DNA of 64,000 nucleotides from Gemmata massiliana (GTDB lineage Bacteria; Planctomycetota; Planctomycetia; Gemmatales; Gemmataceae): NCBI RefSeq assembly GCF_901538265.1, contig NZ_LR593886.1, positions 8,267,738 to 8,331,737 of the forward strand, read 5' to 3'. Shown piece by piece: positions 57,881 to 64,000 of this stretch (position 1 is its first letter; each line of letters starts with the position of its first letter). The notes under the pieces were generated by a model. It saw only the letters and a program-made list of their open reading frames with translations, ran no database searches and was not told where the DNA came from. The position numbers and the translations under genes were made by a program.

Positions 57881-59887
57881 TCAGAACTCGGTGAACCCGT
57901 TGCGACCGCCGGAACCGACCCGGTCCAGTTCACGTGGGCGCCCGCTCTTCTGTGCCCGGGCCACCGCGGAGCGGGGCTTGGCGCGCGCGTTCGGGGCAGA
58001 AGCCCCGGACTCGCTGAGTGTGAACCGGGCGACGAGGTCGCGGAGCTGGGCCGCCTGGTCGGTGAGCGTTTGGGCCGTGGCCGACATCTCTTCGGTCTGT
58101 GAAGCGTTGCGCTGGGTAACGGCGTCCATCTGTGAGACGGCCTTATTGACCTGTTCGATACCCACGGACTGCTCCTTACCCGCGGCCGCGATCTCCGTGA
58201 TGATGTCCGTCACGCGCTTCACGCTGGTCACGATCTCACCTAATGTCGAACCGGATTGGTTGACCAGTTCGGTGCCCGCGTCCACCTTCTTGACCGAGTC
58301 CTCGATCAGGGACTTGATCTCTTTCGCCGAGGTCGCACTGCGCTGGGCCAGGTTTCGGACCTCAGAGGCGACGACGGCGAACCCGCGCCCCTGTTCGCCC
58401 GCACGAGCCGCTTCGACCGCGGCGTTCAGGGCCAGGAGGTTGGTCTGAAACGCGATCTCATCAATGGTCGTGATGATGTCCGCGATCTTCCTCGACGCAC
58501 CGTTGATCTCACTCATCGCCTCGACCGCGTCACCCACCACTTGGCCCCCGCGCTCCGCGATGTCCTTCGAGTTGCTGGCGAGTTGGCGGGCCTGCTGCGC
58601 GCTGTCGGAGTTCTGGCGCACGGTCGCGGTGATCTCTTCCAGGGTGCTGGCCGTTTCTTCCAAACTGCTCGCTTGTTCTTGAGCGCCGGTTGAGATTTCG
58701 TCGCTGGCCGTGGACAGTTGAGCGGACGCATCGGCGAGTTGCTCGGACACCTCGCGCACGCCCTCCAGCGCCGTCCGAACCGACGCGATCGCCTTGTTCA
58801 GCGAGACGGCCATCTGCCCGACCGAGTCGGTGCCCAGATCGGGTATGTTTTGGGTGAAGTCGCCCGCGGCCAGCGCGTTGACCGTGGCCACCACGGTGTT
58901 CACCTTCTGCTGGAGCTCGATGGCCTGGACGCGCTCGTGTTCGGCCCGGGCGCGCGCGGCCGCGGCCTCGCGCTCGGTGCGCTCGCGCGTCTCGGTGGCC
59001 TCGCGCTCGGCGCGCTGGCGGTCCTTCTCGATTTGCACGCGCTCGGTTTCTTTGGCGGCCACCAGCGCGCCGATCGCGGTGTTCAGGGCCACGGCCATGC
59101 GGCCGACCTCGTCTTGCGAATCCGCGTCGGCGCGTTTGCTGAGATCGCCCTTCGCCACACTCTCAAGAACCACGACAGTGCGCCCGAGGGGGCCGGTGAT
59201 GGAGCGCGCGGTGGTCACCCCGACAAGCATACTCAGGACCACGGTCGCCACGGTCCCACCGGTGAGCGTCCACTGGGCCGCGGCCGCGGTCGCGTTCCCG
59301 TCCTCGTTGATCTCTTTCGCTATCGTTGTGACGGTCTTGATGAGTTCTTCGAGCGCGGCCGTAACCGTGTCGAACTTCCCCCCGGCCGCGGCCAGAGCTT
59401 GGGCCGTCTTCTGTTTCCACTCGTCCCGCTCGCCGGGGGTGGTTGCGCCCAGGTGCGCCCGGAGCGCCTGGGCCGTTACACCGGCGGCCTCAATGTACTC
59501 TTTCACGGCGGTGCGGACCTTGTCCAGGTCCTTGCGCTCGTCGCGCCCGTTCCGGGACACGCGCAACACCGTCCCCGCGTAGCCGTCTAAACTTGTCGTG
59601 ATTTGATCACGAATGCCTTTCTGTTCGCCGAAAATTCGGTCGATAGCCTGAATGTCTTTCGCGTTCGCAGCGGCGACCATGTTGTTCCGGTACCGGGCCA
59701 GGTGGATCGACGTTTTGGCCAGGTCGGTACCCGCGGTCGTGTAGTCCTCGTACAGAACCCGCATCCCCTCCCGCGAGTCCGACAGCCCGCGGTACCCGAG
59801 CACCCCGCACACCGCGACGATGGCGCAGACGAGTGCGTACCCCAACAGCATCTTGGTCGTCACGGTCCGATTACGAAACCAGTTCAT
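57881..59887 (-). CDS. Methyl-accepting chemotaxis protein
   Basis: ATG 59887 starts a 668-residue protein. Transmembrane helix 1 lies at about 14-34 ([20 protein letters not shown]), followed by a four-helix-bundle sensor region. Transmembrane helix 2 lies at 207-227 ([20 protein letters not shown]), then a HAMP ([20 protein letters not shown]). A coiled-coil insert rich in Arg/Glu ([20 protein letters not shown]) and a second HAMP ([20 protein letters not shown]) come before the signalling domain with the conserved hairpin '[20 protein letters not shown]'. It would sense an unknown ligand and signal to CheA. No chemotaxis partners are in the window. Confidence 0.93.
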   Translation of the reverse strand: MNWFRNRTVTTKMLLGYALVCAIVAVCGVLGYRGLSDSREGMRVLYEDYTTAGTDLAKTSIHLARYRNNMVAAANAKDIQAIDRIFGEQKGIRDQITTSLDGYAGTVLRVSRNGRDERKDLDKVRTAVKEYIEAAGVTAQALRAHLGATTPGERDEWKQKTAQALAAAGGKFDTVTAALEELIKTVTTIAKEINEDGNATAAAAQWTLTGGTVATVVLSMLVGVTTARSITGPLGRTVVVLESVAKGDLSKRADADSQDEVGRMAVALNTAIGALVAAKETERVQIEKDRQRAEREATETRERTEREAAAARARAEHERVQAIELQQKVNTVVATVNALAAGDFTQNIPDLGTDSVGQMAVSLNKAIASVRTALEGVREVSEQLADASAQLSTASDEISTGAQEQASSLEETASTLEEITATVRQNSDSAQQARQLASNSKDIAERGGQVVGDAVEAMSEINGASRKIADIITTIDEIAFQTNLLALNAAVEAARAGEQGRGFAVVASEVRNLAQRSATSAKEIKSLIEDSVKKVDAGTELVNQSGSTLGEIVTSVKRVTDIITEIAAAGKEQSVGIEQVNKAVSQMDAVTQRNASQTEEMSATAQTLTDQAAQLRDLVARFTLSESGASAPNARAKPRSAVARAQKSGRPRELDRVGSGGRNGFTEF

Positions 59888-60545
59888 GAGGCACACGAGC
59901 TGAGAGGGCCGCGCGACCGCGACGGGTACGAAAACTCTACCGGCCCCGTCGGGTCGGTCGAGGCACCGGCTCGGCGCTGCCGACGAACCGGTTGGCGGGT
60001 GAGTAGTGAAACGGGGCGCCCGGGAGAGGAGGGCGAGAACTTCGGCGGCCCCACGGTGCGCACATCGGGGGGCCGCGGCCACAATCCGTGGCGCCCGGCC
60101 CGTCGTGAAACGCTAGTGCGCGTTCCAGGCAATCGACCCATTGAATGTCAATTCACATACAACTAATAGACAAAATGTCCCGCCTCGCGACGTCCAATCA
60201 CGTTCGTCCCCGGTACGGAACCGGGACCACGATACGTGGGCCGCCACGCAATTGAGATTGGGGGAACTAAAATCACGTTCGGCAAAAACCGGCACTGACC
60301 AACGCGGAGCACGTAGATTCGCTCGGAAATCACCCCGGTTACATTTCGCCCGCGATCACCGGAGCGCCCCGAGGAACGTGGGTTGAGGGGAGCTTCATAA
60401 ACGGAGGCGCGGAGTGCGAACAACGAAGTGCGTGCGACCAAAATTCGCACAACTGGGGTACGGAGCAACGATCTCGATCTGGGTGGGAATAACGCACGCG
60501 GCCCGCGCTACTGTAGCGCGGACCGCGTCGCACCGTGGGGTGCGG
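59888..60545. other. Intergenic region without supported gene
   Basis: This 658-bp stretch holds no frame with a recognisable family. Its only clear structure is a hairpin at 60497-60527 (CGCGGCCCGCGCTA-CTG-TAGCGCGGACCGCG, one mismatch), placed to terminate the leftward gene at 60546. Confidence 0.5.
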
Positions 60546-61253
60546 TTATTTCTTCTCGGCCTTCGGCACGGCGCTCAGCCGCTCTTGTTCTTGTTTGGTC
60601 GGCACGAAGGGAATGATCTGCAGAATGGTCGTTCCGTCCGCGTCCACGTGACCGGCAACATAATAGGGACCATTCAGGGTATTAGAGCGCCCGCGCGGAA
60701 TCTCGCGGGTGTTGATGCCGCTGAGCAGGATGCTCACCCGAACCGGCATCCGGACGTCGAAAACGTCGAAAGGATCGAAAGGGGTGCCCCGTTCCCTCAC
60801 GGCTTCGGTCATTGTGAGAACGACACTGCGCTCGTCTACAACCTCGCTCACGATGAAGCGGCCCGATGTGATAAAACCGATCTGCCCCTTGGGAAAGCCC
60901 TTCAGTTCCGGACCGTAGGAGAACGGGTTCTCGGCGTACTGCTTGGCCCGCAAGAGATCGGCGTCCCGTTCGGTCTTCAAGAGGTGCTCGTAAAGGTCGC
61001 GATCGACTTGGGTGCGAAAGGCGGGCGGGTGACTCGGGTTCTCGGGGATCTTGTTCTGAGTGAGTTTTGGATCAATTGTCGCCTTCTCCAGCGCCTCCAG
61101 TTTCTGGAGCGTAACCTCATTAACTTTCGGCCTCTTGGAGACCACCGCGTCGATAAACGCCTTGCGCTTTTCGGCCGGGATCTCCGGCACATCGGCGGCC
61201 GCGCCAACGGCGGGAGCGAAACAGAGGAGTGCGACGGAACAGATCCGGAGCAT
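60546..61253 (-). CDS. Secreted protein of unknown function, paralogous in its C-terminus to the attR-side cargo gene
   Basis: The protein has a signal peptide (LRICSVALLCFAPAVGAAA), a lysine-rich helical part (AEKRKAFIDAVVSKRPKVNE) and a beta C-terminal domain with 'RFIVSEVVDERSVVLTMTEA' and 'GPYYVAGHVDADGTTILQII'. I do not recognise the family beyond this similarity. It is flanked by hairpins on both sides, so it is probably transcribed alone. Confidence 0.65.
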   Translation of the reverse strand: MLRICSVALLCFAPAVGAAADVPEIPAEKRKAFIDAVVSKRPKVNEVTLQKLEALEKATIDPKLTQNKIPENPSHPPAFRTQVDRDLYEHLLKTERDADLLRAKQYAENPFSYGPELKGFPKGQIGFITSGRFIVSEVVDERSVVLTMTEAVRERGTPFDPFDVFDVRMPVRVSILLSGINTREIPRGRSNTLNGPYYVAGHVDADGTTILQIIPFVPTKQEQERLSAVPKAEKK

Positions 61254-61341
61254 GGCGAAACTCCCGGAACATTTGGAACGATTTAGAAGTGCAATTTATT
61301 GTATTTCAAGCCAACCGTCCCCACTCACACTAATCAGGCAA

Positions 61342-61396
61342 AAATAACGAGCGATCGGTGCGATCCACACGGGGTCGCACCGATCGCTCGTTATTT
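61342..61396. terminator. Long hairpin overlapping the stop codon of the GNAT-like gene
   Basis: The 25-base arms (61342-61366 and 61372-61396) pair with one G-T mismatch around a 5-base loop. On the leftward strand it begins with AAATAACGAGC and includes the TAA stop codon. It ends the 61395-62207 transcript and could block read-through in both directions. Confidence 0.7.
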
Positions 61397-62207
61397 ACAC
61401 CAACTCGCCCCGCTCGCTTTTCTGCGCGCCTGCAACGCGGGCCGGGCGCAGTCGCGGTTCGCACCCAACGGGCAGCGTGCTGTCGTAGAGCGCACTACCC
61501 GGTTGGTTGTGGTACACGCGCTCGTGTAGCCCGCCCACCACTTCGCGCAAGCGCTCCGGCGTGAACGCCGATTCCGGCGAATCGAGCGGCTTCACGAACA
61601 ACTGGAGCGGCACCGGTGGGACGTCATCGTCCTCTTCGTCCGCCGCGAAGTTCGGCGAGAGGAAGTCCACGCCGTCCACCCACAACCCGCCCACGCGGTC
61701 GAACAGGCGCGTGCGGGCCGTCCAGTTCTCCCAATCGGCCGCCGGTGCGAGCGGGTCCGGGCGGTGGCTCTCCCAAATCACGAACGGGAGCGGTTCGCCC
61801 AACTCCCCCGCGTCCACGCGGAGCACTTTAAAGAACTGCTCGTACAGGCGGCCCCCGACCCCCATGCGCCGTGCCCATTCCGCGACGCCGACGTAACACA
61901 GGTATCCGCCGTACCCCGGAAGCAGCGCGCCGTACACGTACCCGGCCAGCGCGTTCGGGTCGTCTTGTCGGCCTTCGGGGGCCGCAAGGAGAAGGTGCCG
62001 GCTCCACCCGCCCGGCCGCGGTTTGCTCTTGGTACGGTCCTGAACCGACTGCTCGATCCACATCCACGGAATCCGTTCGTCCGCCGCCAGCGTCTGTTCA
62101 TAAAGTTGCGACGCCGCTTTGGTCATCGGGTCGGTCGCGTCGAACGCTTCCCACACGACGACCTTCTGCGCCGGCGTCTTCACCGGCGCGGATTGCTGTA
62201 ACTGCAC
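61395..62207 (-). CDS. GNAT-family acetyltransferase-like protein
   Basis: The 270-residue protein has 'GYVYGALLPGYGGYLCYVGV' followed by AEWARRMGVGGRLYEQFF. This is the GNAT motif A layout, with R-x-x-G-x-G/A (RRMGVGG) that binds the acetyl-CoA pyrophosphate. The N-terminal 'LYEQTLAADERIPWMWIEQS' is also typical of the fold. The C-terminus is long and basic. The substrate is unknown. A terminator overlaps its stop codon. Confidence 0.7.
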   Translation of the reverse strand: MQLQQSAPVKTPAQKVVVWEAFDATDPMTKAASQLYEQTLAADERIPWMWIEQSVQDRTKSKPRPGGWSRHLLLAAPEGRQDDPNALAGYVYGALLPGYGGYLCYVGVAEWARRMGVGGRLYEQFFKVLRVDAGELGEPLPFVIWESHRPDPLAPAADWENWTARTRLFDRVGGLWVDGVDFLSPNFAADEEDDDVPPVPLQLFVKPLDSPESAFTPERLREVVGGLHERVYHNQPGSALYDSTLPVGCEPRLRPARVAGAQKSERGELV

Positions 62208-62458
62208 AAATCACCTCTCCTTACGCTTATCCGCGGGCCGAACGAGGTTCGGGGCGAGCCAGATGGTGCGCCTGTGTCGCGGTTCACTTGGGGTTTGGCT
62301 CATAATCTTGCGTGCTTCCGAATTTCCCCCAGGAAGCACAGTCAATTGTACCAGGGGGCTCAAATTTCGCGCTGTTGGCAGGGGCCGGGGGAGCGGCTAA
62401 GTTACTCAAGGTGGTGCGCGAATGTCGGCGCAACATCATGACCGGGAGGGAGCTTGAA

Positions 62459-62920
62459 ATGTCCACGAGTGGCGGTCAGAAGCACACTTACGAATACCCC
62501 CGACCGGCCTTGACTGTGGACGTGGCCATCGTGACCCGTGAGGCCCGACCGCGCGTCCTTTTGATCCAACGTAAAAAAGACCCGTTCGCCGGAAGTTGGG
62601 CGTTCCCAGGAGGTTTCGTCGACGAGAACGAGCGACTCGGGGACGCCGCCCGGCGTGAATTGGCGGAAGAGACGGGAATCACGATCGCCGATTTGGAACA
62701 GCTGTATACATCGGGCGATCCGGGACGCGATCCCCGCGGTTGGACGGTAAGTGTGGTGTACCTGGCACAAGTCGACCCGGACGCATTGAAGCCCGTCGCG
62801 GCCGACGACGCGAGCGCGGTGGGGTTATTCCCGCTCGACGCTCCCCCTCAACTCTCGTTCGACCACGCCGTGCTGCTCGGTCGCGTGCGTGCGCGGCTCG
62901 CGGACCGGAAACCGGATTAG
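62459..62920 (+). CDS. NUDIX hydrolase
   Basis: The ATG at 62459 (MSTSGGQKHTYEYPRPALTV) follows GGGAGGGA and is preferred to the upstream in-frame start at 62312. The NUDIX box is complete: 'GGFVDENERLGDAARRELAE' then ETGI, matching G-x5-E-x7-RE-x2-EE-xG. The C-terminal part (DDASAVGLFPLDAPPQLSF) resembles the ADP-ribose/NADH pyrophosphatase group, often linked to NAD metabolism. The neighbouring gene is a nicotinamidase, so a shared NAD-salvage role is an attractive inference. Confidence 0.88.
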   Translation: MSTSGGQKHTYEYPRPALTVDVAIVTREARPRVLLIQRKKDPFAGSWAFPGGFVDENERLGDAARRELAEETGITIADLEQLYTSGDPGRDPRGWTVSVVYLAQVDPDALKPVAADDASAVGLFPLDAPPQLSFDHAVLLGRVRARLADRKPD

Positions 62921-63519
62921 TTCCCGCTCATCGCGCTCGTGACATCCGCGACTGTGCAATACCGGATGCCGAGCGCCAAGCCTTCTTCTTTGGCCTTCGA
63001 CTGGAACAATCCCGCCGCGGGCACGTCGATGCCCGCGCTGGCGTCCTCCACGAGCCACACATCGAAGCCCGCGCGCCGAAGGTCGCGTGCGGCGAAGAAG
63101 CAGCAGATGTTCGTCGCGATCCCGCACACGACAACCACTTTGATGCCGGACGCGGACAAAAACGCCCCCAGCCCGGGGTGCTGCGCGGTGACCGCGTAGG
63201 CTTCAAAGTCGCGGTCGTAGCCCTTGCGCCAGATCGCGCTGAAGCGGTCCGCGTGCAGACCGGGAAGGAACTCCGCGCCGGGCGTGTTCATGACGCAGTG
63301 CGGCGGGTAAATGTTATCCGCTTGGCCGAGGAACGAGCGGTGATCCGGCGGGTGCCAGTCCTGGGTCGCGTCGACGCGGGCGAACGGCAGCGCGAGCAGC
63401 GCGTTCACGTGCGGCACGATCGCGGAGCCACCGGGAACCGGCAGTTCCGCCGGGCAAAGATCGGTAAAGCCCTGCTGCGCATCCACGACGAGCAGCGCGG
63501 TTGTGGCGGGTGTGAGCAT
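62917..63519 (-). CDS. Nicotinamidase-like cysteine hydrolase
   Basis: ATG 63519 is used; a GTG at 63561 overlapping the upstream stop (GTGA) is the alternative. The 200-residue protein has the isochorismatase-like fold with triad Asp in 'LLVVDAQQGF', Lys in 'IWRKGYDRDFEAY' and Cys in 'VVCGIATNICCFF'. The metal site is 'ATQDWHPPDHRSF' (D-x-H-x3-H). This set is characteristic of nicotinamidase/pyrazinamidase, which converts nicotinamide to nicotinate. It is tail to tail with the NUDIX gene, with a four-base overlap. Confidence 0.8.
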   Translation of the reverse strand: MLTPATTALLVVDAQQGFTDLCPAELPVPGGSAIVPHVNALLALPFARVDATQDWHPPDHRSFLGQADNIYPPHCVMNTPGAEFLPGLHADRFSAIWRKGYDRDFEAYAVTAQHPGLGAFLSASGIKVVVVCGIATNICCFFAARDLRRAGFDVWLVEDASAGIDVPAAGLFQSKAKEEGLALGIRYCTVADVTSAMSGN

Positions 63520-63557
63520 GTCAGGCAGTGTACTTCCGCCACGAGCGCCGGTCTCGC

Positions 63558-64000
63558 TCACTTCTTGATGTAGCTCCGGTGGATGACCGCGTTCTGGCGC
63601 GCGGGGTCGCGCGACTCGACCATCAGCGTCGACCGGTTCTCCGCGCGACTGCTGCTCAACCGGTTACCGTCGGCGTTGAGAGGAGGTGCGGGCCGCAAGT
63701 TCGATTGGTTCGTTTGCACCCTCCCCGAAGCGCGCTCGTTATCGGTGCCCCGAACGTGAACTGCGCCGGCCGGATTCGGCAGGGTCACAGGGGCGAAGAC
63801 GGTCCCGGTTACGGGAAGATCGTTCGTTTGCACCAATTGCCCCTCAGTCTGAACGACTGGTAGGCGCCCTTCTGTTTGCAGAAGCTCTTGCACGGGTGCT
63901 ACAGACGAACGCCCGCCCTCGACGCGAAGTTCGATAGCGTCTTGATTCGGGTTCAACACGTTCCCGTACATCATCGACGCCGGTCCGTGCCCCCTCAATG
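63558..64000 (-). CDS. Hypothetical protein, partial at window end
   Basis: The frame is open to the window edge and has no ATG at its apparent start, so the N-terminus lies outside. The visible 146 residues are rich in Gln, Pro, Asn and Thr (QELLQTEGRLPVVQTEGQLV shows a repeat of QTEG), and end SYIKK. It looks like a flexible exported or surface protein. The stop overlaps a GTG of the nicotinamidase gene. Confidence 0.5.
   Translation of the reverse strand, partial: LRGHGPASMMYGNVLNPNQDAIELRVEGGRSSVAPVQELLQTEGRLPVVQTEGQLVQTNDLPVTGTVFAPVTLPNPAGAVHVRGTDNERASGRVQTNQSNLRPAPPLNADGNRLSSSRAENRSTLMVESRDPARQNAVIHRSYIKK

Noticed and set aside
57739-57933. Small minus-strand frame across attR
   Set aside because: It reads through the tRNA fragment and intergenic DNA, like the many 'GGNRTHD' shadow peptides of antisense tRNAs.

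Overview
The window is about 65-70% G+C. It carries families typical of Planctomycetes, most likely a Gemmataceae (Gemmata-like) chromosome: a TIGR03067-type lipoprotein, a DUF1080 sugar-hydrolase-like protein, a DUF1559 protein, DUF1580, TIGR02996-like and 'MTEAEWL' proteins, an ECF sigma factor with a long C-terminal extension, and many secreted proteins of unknown function. Family calls come from reading the translations; no searches were run.

Region 1 (1-27183) is host chromosome. It holds the guaA 3' end, an AhpD-like protein, DUF1080, a VWA protein, a DUF4139-type protein, a beta-lactamase-like hydrolase, an ion-channel-like membrane protein, a DUF4190-DUF1559 fusion, aldo/keto and Gfo/Idh oxidoreductases, an AlkD-like protein, and a cysteine desulfurase carrying an in-frame palindromic insertion. 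Next come a cupredoxin-like secreted protein beside an ECF sigma factor fused through a membrane segment to a paralogue of it, then mannose-6-phosphate isomerase, an array of seven to nine tRNA genes (some degenerate), a Ser/Thr kinase-FGE fusion, a class III cyclase-like/cNMP-binding protein and an amidohydrolase. tRNA-Ile(GAT) closes the region.

Region 2 (27139-57822) is an integrated element of about 30.6 kb. It is bounded by a 47-bp exact duplication of the 3' part of tRNA-Ile (attL 27139-27185, attR 57776-57822). Its parts are: a frameshifted tyrosine integrase; a control region with two divergent paralogous small regulators around a palindromic operator; an fMet-like tRNA; a replication module (RNase H, VRR-NUC nuclease, primase-helicase) followed by a mirrored iteron array; a moron/IS-remnant zone with an endotoxin-domain-I-like protein and a two-gene AT-rich cassette; and a packaging and head module (terminase, gpW-like, portal, S49 protease-capsid fusion, DUF2190, connectors, tail tube). 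An AT-rich OLD/TOPRIM nuclease broken by a UGA codon lies inside the packaging region, and a connector gene is split by an IS4-type insertion with target duplication. Tape measure, baseplate and lysis genes are missing. A chimeric gene at 56206-56626 looks like the scar of the deletion that removed them, so this is probably a defective prophage.

Region 3 (57823-64000) is host again: a methyl-accepting chemotaxis protein, a secreted protein resembling the last cargo gene of the prophage, a GNAT-like protein, a NUDIX hydrolase, a nicotinamidase-like protein and a partial unknown gene.
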